This document shows positions 49,492 to 58,048 of a DNA stretch of 64,000 nt, one piece after another (position 1 is the stretch's first letter; every line of letters starts with the position of its first letter). Source of the stretch: an uncultured Oscillospiraceae bacterium (GTDB lineage: Bacteria; Bacillota; Clostridia; Oscillospirales; Oscillospiraceae); assembly GCA_934573855.1 (NCBI GenBank), contig CAKTMF010000008.1, positions 1-64,000 of the forward strand, read 5' to 3'. The notes beneath the pieces were generated by a model that searched no databases, was not told where the DNA came from, and worked only from the letters and a program-made list of their open reading frames with translations. Made by a program: the position numbers and the translations under genes.

Positions 49492-50415
49492 ATGGCTATT
49501 GTTGTCGTAGGCGCGGTTTTCGTCGATATCAAGGGCTTCCCCAACGACCGCTACTTCCCCAAGGGTCGCAACGCCGGACGGGTGGAGGTCGTTCACGGCG
49601 GAGTGGGCCGCAACGTGGCGAAGGATATCGCCAATCTCGAGCTGCGTCCCCGCTTTGTCAGCATGGTGGACGACACCCCGGAGGGCGTGGCCGTGGAAAA
49701 AAACCTCCGTGACCACAAGGTCGACACGCAATATCTCATCACCGTGCCGGACGGCATGGGAATGTGGCTGGCGGTCTTTGACGAGACGGGCGATATCGCC
49801 GGCTCCATCTCCAAAAGACCGGTCATGGACCCCCTCGCGAAGCTTATGGAAGAGAAGGGTGACGAGATATTCTCCGGCGCGGACAGCATAATCACCGAGA
49901 TCGACATCGACAAAAACGTCCTCAAGCAGGTGTTTTTCTATGCCGAGAAGTACGATATCCCGGTCTATGCCGTGGTGGCGAACATGAGTATCGCCTCCAA
50001 GCGCCGAGACCTCATCCTTAAAACGAGCTGCTTTGTCTGCAACGAGCAGGAGGCCGGCATACTTTTCGTCAGAAAGTTCGAGGGCATGGGTCCCGACGAG
50101 CTGCGCGACGAGCTTTCCGAACTCGTCATAAGGGCCGGCATTCCCGCCATGGTCGTCACCATGGGCGGTCAGGGCTCCGTCTACGCTACGCGCGACGGGC
50201 GCAAGGGCTATTGCCCCGCACACCATGTCAGCGTCAGGGACACCACCGGCGCGGGCGACGCGTTCTGCGCGGGCGTCTCCGTGGGGCTTACCTACGGCAA
50301 GACCATGGACGAGTCGCTCGAGATAGGCACGCGCCTCGCCGCCTCGGTCATAACCGTGTCGGAGAACGTCTGTCCGCGCTTCCAGCCCGCGGAGTTCGGC
50401 CTGCAGGTCGACTGA
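49492..50415 (+). CDS. PfkB-family carbohydrate kinase
   Basis: A 307-residue ribokinase-like enzyme. The N-terminal GG region is VVHGGVGRNVAKD, and the C-terminal PfkB signature DTTGAGDAFCAG contains the catalytic Asp. The substrate could be a sugar or a nucleoside; no neighbour narrows this. It follows the MATE gene by 29 bp and may be co-transcribed with it. Confidence 0.9.
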   Translation: MAIVVVGAVFVDIKGFPNDRYFPKGRNAGRVEVVHGGVGRNVAKDIANLELRPRFVSMVDDTPEGVAVEKNLRDHKVDTQYLITVPDGMGMWLAVFDETGDIAGSISKRPVMDPLAKLMEEKGDEIFSGADSIITEIDIDKNVLKQVFFYAEKYDIPVYAVVANMSIASKRRDLILKTSCFVCNEQEAGILFVRKFEGMGPDELRDELSELVIRAGIPAMVVTMGGQGSVYATRDGRKGYCPAHHVSVRDTTGAGDAFCAGVSVGLTYGKTMDESLEIGTRLAASVITVSENVCPRFQPAEFGLQVD

Positions 50416-50442
50416 CGGCGCATACAGCTCAATAATCACCAA

Positions 50443-50470
50443 TAAGCGGTCGGTTTTTCCGGCCGCTTTT
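50443..50470 (+). terminator. Terminator after the PfkB gene
   Basis: AAGCGGTCGG pairs with CCGGCCGCTT around TTTTT, then TTG. Confidence 0.75.
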
Positions 50471-50510
50471 GTCGCGTTTTATCAAATTAGCACGCTACCG
50501 AGATAAAGTA

Positions 50511-50539
50511 TTGACGGCGAAATTCTTCAGTGATATACT
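50511..50539 (+). promoter_or_regulatory. Promoter of the amino-acid-type importer operon
   Basis: TTGACG and TATACT are spaced by 17 bp, 38 bp before the start codon. Confidence 0.8.
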
Positions 50540-50577
50540 CCGCTACAGTAATAAATCGCATGACACGGAGGATCACC

Positions 50578-51411
50578 ATGAAAAAGCTCACCGCAATTGC
50601 ACTTGCAATACTTACGCTTCTCTGCTGCACCGCCTGCGGCAGCGCCGAGACCGCTCCCGACCGCCTCGCGCAGATAAAGGATAAGGGCTATATCGAGCTT
50701 GCGACCGAGCCGTACTTTGCCCCCTACGAGTTCATCGATCCCTCCCTTGAGGGCGACGCGCAGTATGTGGGTATGGATATCGAGCTTGCAAAGGCTGTCG
50801 CCGCGAAGCTCGGCGTGGGACTTAAGATAGTTCCGCTGGATTACACCGCCGTTCTTGCGGGTATCGTCGACGGCAAGTACGACATGGCTATCTCCGCCAT
50901 CGCCTATTCTCCCGCCCGCGAGGAGGCCATGGCGCTCTCCGAGGGCTACTTCCTCACCGACGAGGAGGGCTACGGCTTTCTGACCCGCGCCGAGGACGCC
51001 GATAAGTACGACAGTATCGAGTCTCTCAAGGACGCCGTCGTCATCACCCAGAGCGGCTCCGTGCAGGAGGGCATATACAACGACATGGTCAAGGAGTGCA
51101 AAGAGTTCAAGCTCGTCGCCAACATGACCGACGCGTATCTGGCCGTTGCCGAGAACAAGGCGGATGTATGTATCGTCAACCGCCCCTCCGCGCGTCTCTA
51201 CGCCGAGGCTAACGGCGGCCTTGCCGTGTCAGATTTCCGGTTCGACACCGATAAGCGCCTGAGCAGCACCGTCGTCGCCTGCCCCAAGGAGGGGAGCGAG
51301 TCCCTCATGGCCGCCGTCAACGAGGTCATCGCGGAGCTTGAGGCCGAGGGAAAGTTCGCCGAATGGAACGCGCAGTACGGCGAGTACGCAAAGACGCTCG
51401 GCATAGACTGA
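50578..51411 (+). CDS. Polar amino acid-type ABC transporter substrate-binding lipoprotein
   Basis: A 277-residue lipoprotein (lipobox CCTAC, Cys20). The SBP_bac_3 fold is shown by LATEPYFAPYEFID, YVGMDIELAKAVAAKLG, LAGIVDGKYDMAISAI, and QSGSVQEG. CGGAGG precedes ATG 50578. It is the first gene of a four-gene operon with permease, ATPase and an M20 hydrolase, so the ligand may be an amino acid conjugate or a small peptide rather than a free amino acid. Confidence 0.93.
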   Translation: MKKLTAIALAILTLLCCTACGSAETAPDRLAQIKDKGYIELATEPYFAPYEFIDPSLEGDAQYVGMDIELAKAVAAKLGVGLKIVPLDYTAVLAGIVDGKYDMAISAIAYSPAREEAMALSEGYFLTDEEGYGFLTRAEDADKYDSIESLKDAVVITQSGSVQEGIYNDMVKECKEFKLVANMTDAYLAVAENKADVCIVNRPSARLYAEANGGLAVSDFRFDTDKRLSSTVVACPKEGSESLMAAVNEVIAELEAEGKFAEWNAQYGEYAKTLGID

Positions 51412-51429
51412 CCGGCGATAACGGGGAAA

Positions 51430-51467
51430 AACGCCCGCCGCGGACATGAGCCGCGGGAGCGTTCTTT
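51430..51467 (+). terminator. Attenuating hairpin between binding protein and permease genes
   Basis: AACGC..GCCGCGG pairs with CCGCGG..GCGTT with a small bulge, followed by CTTTCC. A leaky terminator here would make more binding protein than permease, as is common in such operons. Confidence 0.7.
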
Positions 51468-51516
51468 CCGTCTTATCATCCAATTATTCTGAGAGATCGA
51501 CAGGAGCGGACGACAT

Positions 51517-52176
51517 ATGGCCTCCATCGTAAAGCTTTGGGAAAAATACAGCTCGGTGTACATCTCCGGCCTTTTCGGCACGTTGTGGATATCGCTGGTG
51601 ACGGTACTGCTGGGTACCGTGCTGGGCATGCTCGTCGCGCTTTTGCGCATGAGCCGCTTCAGAGCCGCCCGCGCCGCCGCCGGGGCATATATCGAGGTGC
51701 TGCGCGGCACGCCGATACTCCTGCAGCTCTATTTTTTCTGGATAGGGCTGCCGAAGATAATGCCCTTTGAGCTTACGGACACACAGTGTATCGTCACAGC
51801 CCTCGTGATAAACGCCTCGGCCTATATCTCCGAGATAATCCGCGCGGGTATAGGCGCCGTGGACCGGGGACAGTGGGAGGCCGCACGCTCCATCGGCCTT
51901 TCGGAGACGCACGTCATGACGCGCGTCATACTCCCGCAGGCGGTGAAGAACATCCTCCCCGCGCTCTGCAACGAGTTCATCTCCACGGTCAAGGGGACGT
52001 CCCTCGCCTCCGTGTTCTTCGTGGGCGAGCTGATGACCAGCTACAAGACCGTGCAGTCCGCGACGTTCCTCGCGCTCCAGTCGCTCACCATCGCGGGCGT
52101 GATATATTTCCTGCTGAATTTTGTGCTGTCGAGACTTTTGAAAATGCTTGAGAGGAGGCTGACGCTCAGTGACTGA
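51517..52176 (+). CDS. Amino acid ABC transporter permease
   Basis: A 219-residue HisM-type permease: GTLWISLVTVLLGTVLG, the YIEVLRGTPILLQLYF motif, and the EAA loop YISEIIRAGIGAVDRGQWEA with AARSIGLSE. AGGAG precedes the ATG. It overlaps the ATPase gene by 8 bp. Confidence 0.94.
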   Translation: MASIVKLWEKYSSVYISGLFGTLWISLVTVLLGTVLGMLVALLRMSRFRAARAAAGAYIEVLRGTPILLQLYFFWIGLPKIMPFELTDTQCIVTALVINASAYISEIIRAGIGAVDRGQWEAARSIGLSETHVMTRVILPQAVKNILPALCNEFISTVKGTSLASVFFVGELMTSYKTVQSATFLALQSLTIAGVIYFLLNFVLSRLLKMLERRLTLSD

Positions 52177-52900
52177 GATACTGCGTACCGAGGGCCTGTG
52201 CAAGAGCTTCGGGAAGCTGGAGGTCCTGCGCGGCATAAGCACGACCGTGCATAAGGGCGAGGTCGTCTCCGTCATCGGTCCGTCCGGCGGCGGGAAGTCG
52301 ACCTTCCTGCGCTGCCTCAACCGGCTGGAGACGCCGGACTCCGGCGCCGTCTATTACAAGGGACAGGATATCGGAGCCAAGGGCGTGGACATAAGCGAAT
52401 ACCGCCGCAAAATAGGCATGGTGTTCCAGAATTTCAACGTTTTTCCCAACATGACGGTGCTTGACAACATCACTCTCGCGCCGGTGCTTGAAAAGAAGAT
52501 CCCAAGAGACGAGGCGCGCGGGAGGGCCATGGCGCTCCTCGCGAAGGTGGGGCTCACCGAAAAGGCGGATGAGTTCCCCCGCAAGCTCTCCGGCGGACAG
52601 AAGCAGCGCCTTGCCATCGTGCGCGCACTCGCCATGGAGCCGGAGGTCATGCTCTTTGACGAGCCGACCAGCGCGCTCGACCCGGAGATGGTGAAGGGCG
52701 TTCTGGACGTGATAGGCGATCTTGCCCGCAGCGGCATGACCATCGTCATCGTCACGCATGAGATGGCCTTTGCCAAGGAGGTCTCGGATCGGGTGCTTTT
52801 CATCTGCGACGGCGTTATCCGCGAGGACGCTGCTCCCGAGGAGCTGTTTACCTGCCCGCGCGAGGCCGCCACGGAGAGATTTCTGAGTATGGTTTTATAA
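52169..52900 (+). CDS. Amino acid ABC transporter ATP-binding protein
   Basis: A 243-residue GlnQ-type ATPase with Walker A GPSGGGKST, Q-loop VFQNFNVFPNMTVLDN, signature LSGGQKQR, Walker B VMLFDEPTSALDPE and H-loop VTHEMAFA. It starts with GTG inside the end of the permease gene after GAGGAGGC. It completes the importer. Confidence 0.95.
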   Translation: MTEILRTEGLCKSFGKLEVLRGISTTVHKGEVVSVIGPSGGGKSTFLRCLNRLETPDSGAVYYKGQDIGAKGVDISEYRRKIGMVFQNFNVFPNMTVLDNITLAPVLEKKIPRDEARGRAMALLAKVGLTEKADEFPRKLSGGQKQRLAIVRALAMEPEVMLFDEPTSALDPEMVKGVLDVIGDLARSGMTIVIVTHEMAFAKEVSDRVLFICDGVIREDAAPEELFTCPREAATERFLSMVL

Positions 52901-52912
52901 GGAGGACGTGTC

Positions 52913-54355
52913 ATGACACAGCTTGAAGAGATAGCCGCCCTTGTCGGCGCGACCGAGGAGAAAACAAGGGCGCTCGCCGCCGAGATATGGAGCTACGCGG
53001 AGCTTTCCTACTGCGAGGTGCGCTCCGCCGCGGCGCTGTGCAAGGCGCTTGAGGACGAGGGCTTTGAGATAAGGACCAACATCGCCGACATCCCTACGGC
53101 CTTTACCGCGGCGTATACCGTGGGAAGGGGCGGGGTGAAGATGGGCTTTCTCGCCGAGTACGACGCGCTCGACGGACTGAGCCAGCAGGCCGGAAAGCCC
53201 GAGCAGGAGCCGGCGGAGAAGGGCGGCGCGGGTCACGGCTGCGGCCACAATCTGCTGGGAGCGGGCTGCTTCAGCGCGGCCGTCGCGGTGAAAAATTACC
53301 TCATCGCCCACGAAAAGGACGCGACGGTCGTACTCTTCGGCTGTCCCGCCGAGGAGGGCGCGGGTTCAAAGCAGTTCATCGCCCGCGCGGGCTATTTCTA
53401 CGATATCGACTTCGTCTATACATGGCACCCCGGTACGCTCAACGAGGTCTCCGCCAAGGGCAACGCCGCCATCATGGGCGCGAATTTCATCTTTGAAGGC
53501 GTGGCCTCCCACGCGGGTCAGGCTCCCCATCTGGGGCGCAGCGCTCTCGACGCGGTGGAGCTTATGAACGTGGGAGTCAATTACCTACGCGAGCATATGA
53601 TAGATCAGGCGCGTATCCACTACGCCTATTCCGACGCGGGCGGCAGCGCGCCGAACGTCGTGCAGAGCCACGCGGTGATAAAGTACGAGGTGCGCGCGCC
53701 GAAGGTAAAGCAAATGCAGGAGCTTTTCGACCGTGTCGCCGACGTGGCGAAGGGCGCGGCACTCATGACCGGAACCTCCATGCGGTACGAGATCACCATG
53801 GCCTTTTCCGACTATCTCCCCAACAAGGCGCTCGCCGCCGAGCTGGACGAGTGCCTGCGCGAGGTCGGCGCGCCGGAATGGAGCGAGGAGGACTATGCCC
53901 TCGCCGCCGAGTTTCTCCGGAGCTACCCACGCGCTACCGTCAAGAATATAAAGGAGAGCCTTGAGGAGCGCTTCCCCGGCGAGGATATCGACGCGCTGCT
54001 CCAGCGGCCGCTCGATTCCGCCGTCCATCCCTTCGACGCGAGGGAGAGCGGCTACAACAGCGACTCTACGGATGTCGGAGACGTCGGCTATGCCGCGCCG
54101 ACCGTGTGCCTCTCCGTCGCGACCGCGTGTCTCGGCAACGTGGGCCACAGCTGGCAGAACACGGCCTTCTCCTGCTCCGAGATCGGCATGAAGGGCATGA
54201 TGAGAGCGGCGGAGACTCTCGCCCTCGCCTGCGTCCGCACGGTGGACATGCCGGCGCTTATCGAGGCGGCGAAAAAGGAGCTGAAAAAGAAAAACGGCGG
54301 CAGATACGTCTGCCCCCTGCCCGACTATGTGAACCCGCCCATAGGCAGATACTGA
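52913..54355 (+). CDS. M20-family amidohydrolase (AbgB-like)
   Basis: A 480-residue zinc amidohydrolase. Metal-ligand regions are GHGCGHNLLG, the EE pair in GCPAEEGAGSKQF, TWHPG and, near the end, GNVGHSWQNTAF. The pattern resembles the AbgB/aminoacylase branch. It lies 12 bp after the ATPase with AAGGAGG. Being the last gene of the importer operon, it likely hydrolyses the imported N-acylated or amide-linked amino acid inside the cell. That function is inferred. Confidence 0.88.
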   Translation: MTQLEEIAALVGATEEKTRALAAEIWSYAELSYCEVRSAAALCKALEDEGFEIRTNIADIPTAFTAAYTVGRGGVKMGFLAEYDALDGLSQQAGKPEQEPAEKGGAGHGCGHNLLGAGCFSAAVAVKNYLIAHEKDATVVLFGCPAEEGAGSKQFIARAGYFYDIDFVYTWHPGTLNEVSAKGNAAIMGANFIFEGVASHAGQAPHLGRSALDAVELMNVGVNYLREHMIDQARIHYAYSDAGGSAPNVVQSHAVIKYEVRAPKVKQMQELFDRVADVAKGAALMTGTSMRYEITMAFSDYLPNKALAAELDECLREVGAPEWSEEDYALAAEFLRSYPRATVKNIKESLEERFPGEDIDALLQRPLDSAVHPFDARESGYNSDSTDVGDVGYAAPTVCLSVATACLGNVGHSWQNTAFSCSEIGMKGMMRAAETLALACVRTVDMPALIEAAKKELKKKNGGRYVCPLPDYVNPPIGRY

Positions 54356-54366
54356 AAGATGATATG

Positions 54367-54401
54367 AAAACCGGGAGAGATCTGCGGTCCCTCCCGGTTT
54401 G
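54367..54401. terminator. Terminator between convergent genes
   Basis: AAACCGGGAG pairs with CTCCCGGTTT around a 14-nt loop. It lies after the M20 gene and before the end of the ttcA-like gene. Confidence 0.78.
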
Positions 54402-54444
54402 ATATTTGCCGCGGCGTGGGAACGGGCGCTCCCGACGGAACGTG

Positions 54445-55212
54445 TCAGCCGTTGCGCTCCTTCTTCCCGCGCGACTCGCGGTAGCTCTCGGCGGGCTGCC
54501 AGCCGTCGAGCGGGTAGCGCTGCATGGCGCCGAACACCTTGGACTTCATGTCGGGATAATCCTTGCCCAGCGTCCGCAGAAGCTCCTTTATCTCGTAGCG
54601 CTTGCTGGTCTTGTCCATGGGGCAGGGGTTCTCGACGATAGGCAGGTCGAGCGCCGCGGCCACGTTCGTTATCTTCTGCTCGCCGGCGTAGATGAGCGGG
54701 CGTATCTGCGTTACGCCGGAGCGGTCGAGATACGTCACGGGGCGAAAGCAGCTCAGCCGCCCCTCAAAGAGCAGCGACATCAGGAACGTCTCCACCGCGT
54801 CGTCAAAATGGTGTCCCAGCGCGAGCGTCGTTATCCCGCGCTCACGGATGGCGTCGTTGAGCGCGCCGCGGCGCATTTTCGCGCACAGGGAGCAGGGGTT
54901 ATCCTCCTTGCGCACGTCGAAAACGATCTCCTTGATATCCGTTTTCAGGCAGGTGTAGGGGATGGACAGCTCCTCGCAGAGCCTTTTCACCGGCGTGAAA
55001 TCCATGCCCTCAAAGCCAAGCTCCGCGGTTATCGCCTCAAGCTCGAAGCGCTTGGGGTAGAAGCTCTTCAGATGGTTGAGCGCCACGAGCAGCAGCATGC
55101 TGTCCTTGCCGCCGGAGACGCCCACGGCGACTCTGTCACCCTCCTTTATCATGCCGTAATCGTCCACCGCGCGGCGCACGGTGCCTACAAATTCGTTGAG
55201 GATCTTGTCCAT
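54445..55212 (-). CDS. TtcA-family tRNA 2-thiolation-type protein
   Basis: A 255-residue PP-loop ATPase: SGGKDSMLLL near residue 34, the CxxC pair in NPCSLCAKMRRGAL, HHFDDAVETFLM, and a third Cys in VENPCPMDKTSKR. The three cysteines fit the iron-sulfur site of TtcA, which thiolates C32 of tRNA. GGGAG precedes the ATG. Related proteins in Clostridia may modify other substrates, so TtcA-like is safer than ttcA. Confidence 0.88.
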   Translation of the reverse strand: MDKILNEFVGTVRRAVDDYGMIKEGDRVAVGVSGGKDSMLLLVALNHLKSFYPKRFELEAITAELGFEGMDFTPVKRLCEELSIPYTCLKTDIKEIVFDVRKEDNPCSLCAKMRRGALNDAIRERGITTLALGHHFDDAVETFLMSLLFEGRLSCFRPVTYLDRSGVTQIRPLIYAGEQKITNVAAALDLPIVENPCPMDKTSKRYEIKELLRTLGKDYPDMKSKVFGAMQRYPLDGWQPAESYRESRGKKERNG

Positions 55213-55317
55213 ATTTTTCTCCCTTGGAAAAATTAAAAATTCATTTTTAGCATTATTGAGAAAACGAGAGATATCGAGAGAATTTGCGAGATATAAAAAT
55301 CAGAATTAAAATTGCTG

Positions 55318-55346
55318 TTGACAGGAATATTCAACTGTGCTATAAA
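55318..55346 (+). promoter_or_regulatory. rplM-rpsI promoter
   Basis: TTGACA and TATAAA are spaced by 17 bp. A ~70-nt leader with a GC-rich hairpin (around 55350-55385) follows and could be an L13 autoregulatory site. Confidence 0.75.
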
Positions 55347-55424
55347 GATAAAGCGCGTTTGAGGGTATTTTAATATCCCGCGCCCTGATTGTCAAAACTT
55401 TTTATTCTATACGGAGGACACAAC

Positions 55425-55853
55425 ATGTCTACTACATTGGTAACCAAGGAGTCCGTTACCCGCAAGTGGTACGTCCTTGACGCGGCCGGCAAGCCCATGG
55501 GCAAGACCGCCGCTCTCGCCGCCGACCTTCTCCGCGGCAAGCTCAAGACCGACTACACCCCCAACGTTGACTGCGGCGACTACGTCATCGTCATCAACGC
55601 AAAGGACGCAGTCCTCACCGGCAAGAAGCTGGAGCAGAAGTACTACCGCACCCACTCCGGTTATCCCGGCGGCCTCAAGGAGACCCAGTACAAGACCCTT
55701 ATGAAGACCAAGCCCGAGCTGGCAATGCGCCTTGCTGTCCGCGGCATGCTTCAGAAGAACACCATCGCACAGTGGCAGCTCAAGCGCCTGCGCGTCTTCG
55801 CCGGTGCGGAGCATGACCATGCAGCCCAGAAGCCCGAAGTTTGGGATCGCTGA
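55425..55853 (+). CDS. rplM: 50S ribosomal protein L13
   Basis: A 142-residue protein of standard length, recognised by RKWYVLDAAGKPMGKTA, YTPNVDCGDYVIVINA, YYRTHSGYPGGLK and VRGMLQKN. CGGAGG precedes ATG 55425. It forms the universal rplM-rpsI operon with the next gene. Confidence 0.98.
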   Translation: MSTTLVTKESVTRKWYVLDAAGKPMGKTAALAADLLRGKLKTDYTPNVDCGDYVIVINAKDAVLTGKKLEQKYYRTHSGYPGGLKETQYKTLMKTKPELAMRLAVRGMLQKNTIAQWQLKRLRVFAGAEHDHAAQKPEVWDR

Positions 55854-55869
55854 TAGGAGGTAAAAAAAT

Positions 55870-56280
55870 ATGGCAACTTATAAGTGCAAAAAGCCCTATA
55901 TGTACGGCACCGGACGCAGAAAGTCCTCCGTCGCACGCGTTCACCTCATCCCCAACGGCACCGGCTCCATCACCATCAACGGCCGTGACATCGACGATTA
56001 CTTCGGTCTCGAGACCCTGAAGCTCATCGTCCGTCAGCCCCTGGTCGCCACCGGGACCGTCGGTAAGGTCGACATCGAAGCCACCGTCGCCGGCGGCGGC
56101 GTTTCCGGTCAGGCCGGCGCCATCCGCCACGGTATCGCCCGCGCCCTTCTGGTCGTCGACGAGAGCTACCGCGCAGCCCTCAAGTCTGCCGGCTTCCTCA
56201 CCAGAGACCCCAGAATGAAAGAGCGTAAAAAATACGGTCTCAAGGCCGCCCGTCGCGCTCCGCAGTTCAGCAAGCGCTGA
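55870..56280 (+). CDS. rpsI: 30S ribosomal protein S9
   Basis: A 136-residue protein with the S9 signatures YGTGRRKSSVARV, GGGVSGQAGAIRHGIARAL and the basic C-terminal tail ending in QFSKR that reaches the ribosomal P site. TAGGAGG precedes the ATG. Confidence 0.98.
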   Translation: MATYKCKKPYMYGTGRRKSSVARVHLIPNGTGSITINGRDIDDYFGLETLKLIVRQPLVATGTVGKVDIEATVAGGGVSGQAGAIRHGIARALLVVDESYRAALKSAGFLTRDPRMKERKKYGLKAARRAPQFSKR

Positions 56281-56303
56281 TACCGCAACGTATGCTTTTT
56301 CAA

Positions 56304-56334
56304 AGGCTCCTGCGAAAGCAGGAGTCTTTTTTTA
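56304..56334 (+). terminator. Terminator of the rplM-rpsI operon
   Basis: GGCTCCTGC-GAAA-GCAGGAGTC followed by TTTTTTT. Confidence 0.92.
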
Positions 56335-56424
56335 TATGCCGCGGAGCGCGAAGGCAGGGAAAAATAAGCTCCTTGCCGAGATGTGGGAAAAACGCCGAAA
56401 AACAGAAAAAAATCGTATTTCGTG

Positions 56425-56454
56425 TTGCAAAACGCACGGTGGTCAGGTTATAAT
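56425..56454 (+). promoter_or_regulatory. Promoter of the sortase locus
   Basis: TTGCAA and TATAAT are spaced by 18 bp, about 80 bp before the first gene of the locus. Confidence 0.65.
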
Positions 56455-56534
56455 ACTCTAGGAATTTTATGTAAACAAAATTACGGCGCGCCCGGCCCGG
56501 GCCAAGCGTCGGAGCCTGAAAGGATACTCTCATC

Positions 56535-57374
56535 ATGCCTGAAAAAACGACCGAAGAGCTGCATGCTTTTGATAATTCCGAGCTTGACGCGCTGATGGTG
56601 AGCTGCGGCAGACGGGTATATGCGCGCCTTCTCGAGCGCGGCGGCAGCAAGGAGACCGCGCGCGAGGGGATAAAGGCCGCGCTGATCCATACATACAGGG
56701 CGGTGCAGACCTCCGGCTGCGGCGACCCTCTTGAGGCGCTGATGTACAGCTGCGCCGAGGAGCGGCAGAATTTCCTCATCGAGCGGGCCATAGAGAGTAC
56801 CGTCAGCGAGGTGCTTTCCGACATCGGCGGCGAGAGCGCTGAGACTCCCGCGCGGCTGAGCGCTTCCGGGACGGCGGAGCTTTCCGCGCCGTCAGCGCCG
56901 GAGGAGCCGCAGACACAGGAAGAGACGCCTACCGCGCCTCCCGTTCACGAGGAAGCGAGGGAGCATGAGCCCGTCCACGAGACGCTGCCGACGCAGCAGC
57001 ATGAGTCCGTCCACGCGGAGCCGCAGACGCAGGAGCATATGCCCGAGGCGGGGAAAGCGCCCGTCCACGCGGAGCCGCCCGCGCGAGAAGCGGAGGAGAC
57101 CCCTCCTGCGCGGGAGGAAGCGCCCGCGCCGCAGCCGGAGACGCCGCCGGTCCCGCCGGGGAGCGATCCCGTCCTTCAGCCGGAGGAAACGCCTGACAGT
57201 GAGGCTGGGGAGGAGCGCCTGAGCTTCGGGAGCATACTGCTCATCGCGATCCTTGTGCTGTGCGTTTTCGCGGCGGTGTGGGTGGTCACGGGGCTTATGA
57301 TGAGCGTCGGGCTGATCCCGAAGCTCGACTTGGGCTACAGCGCGTTCAACACGGGCGTTTTCCCGCTGTTTTGA
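56535..57374 (+). CDS. Pro/Glu-rich single-pass membrane protein of the sortase locus
   Basis: A 279-residue protein. Residues 1-100 are alpha-helical, charged and of unknown family. Residues ~105-225 are a low-complexity Pro/Glu/His spacer with irregular HEEAREHEP, VHAEPQTQEH and VHAEPPAREAE units. One membrane segment is near 230-255 (SILLIAILVLCVFAAVWVVT), followed by a short tail. There is no signal peptide, so the N-terminus is probably cytoplasmic. AAAGGAT precedes the ATG. It is 9 bp before the sortase and may regulate or scaffold it; no homologue is recognised. Confidence 0.78.
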   Translation: MPEKTTEELHAFDNSELDALMVSCGRRVYARLLERGGSKETAREGIKAALIHTYRAVQTSGCGDPLEALMYSCAEERQNFLIERAIESTVSEVLSDIGGESAETPARLSASGTAELSAPSAPEEPQTQEETPTAPPVHEEAREHEPVHETLPTQQHESVHAEPQTQEHMPEAGKAPVHAEPPAREAEETPPAREEAPAPQPETPPVPPGSDPVLQPEETPDSEAGEERLSFGSILLIAILVLCVFAAVWVVTGLMMSVGLIPKLDLGYSAFNTGVFPLF

Positions 57375-57383
57375 GGAGACGCC

Positions 57384-58043
57384 ATGAGAGTGAAAAAGAC
57401 TATAAGGACGCTCTGCGTCATCCTTCTCCTGCTGCTGGTGTGCGCGGGGGCGCTGCTGATACTGCGGCCGCATATCGACAGTCTGCGCCGCGGGCAGGTC
57501 AGCGAGGAGCTGATGGAGAAGATAAAAAGCGGCGAGACGGACATCAGGATAGAAAATGTCCCCATCGTCGAGGGGGCGGAGGCGGAGTTCGCCGCCGAGG
57601 TTCCCGCACCCAGGACCGAGAGGCGGCCCGCGATAGAGGTCACGGGCTACGGCGTCATCGAGATACCCGCCATCGACCTTGCCATGCCCCTTGTCCGGGG
57701 CTGCGGCGAGCAGGCGCTGATGGCAGCAGCCGGCTGGTACGAGGAATCGGCCGAGCCGGGCGCGGCGGGCAACTGCGTGATACTCGGCCACAGGATGAGC
57801 GGCTACGGGGAGCATTTCAACCGTCTTGACGAGCTGAAGGAGGGCGACGAGATCGTCGTTACCCTCGCGGACGGCACTTATTATACATATAAGGTCACCG
57901 GGACCGAGGTCATAGGACCCGCCGAGCTTATGGCGAGGCTCGAGGAGCATAACGACGGCTTCGCGCTCACGCTCGTGACCTGCACCCCGACCGGCGTCGG
58001 GAGCCACAGACTGCTTGCATACGCAAGTCTTACAGAGAGGTAA
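57384..58043 (+). CDS. Sortase
   Basis: A 219-residue transpeptidase with an N-terminal membrane anchor (VILLLLLVCAGALLIL). The catalytic triad is visible: His136 in ILGHRMSGYG, Cys200 in LVTCTP, Arg209 in GSHRLLAYA. The TLxTC and HRL pattern fits class D/E-like sortases more than class A or B, but the class is not certain. GAGGAG precedes the ATG. It is followed by the adhesin gene after 5 bp, so this is a dedicated sortase with its likely substrate. Confidence 0.9.
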   Translation: MRVKKTIRTLCVILLLLLVCAGALLILRPHIDSLRRGQVSEELMEKIKSGETDIRIENVPIVEGAEAEFAAEVPAPRTERRPAIEVTGYGVIEIPAIDLAMPLVRGCGEQALMAAAGWYEESAEPGAAGNCVILGHRMSGYGEHFNRLDELKEGDEIVVTLADGTYYTYKVTGTEVIGPAELMARLEEHNDGFALTLVTCTPTGVGSHRLLAYASLTER

Positions 58044-58048
58044 GGACC

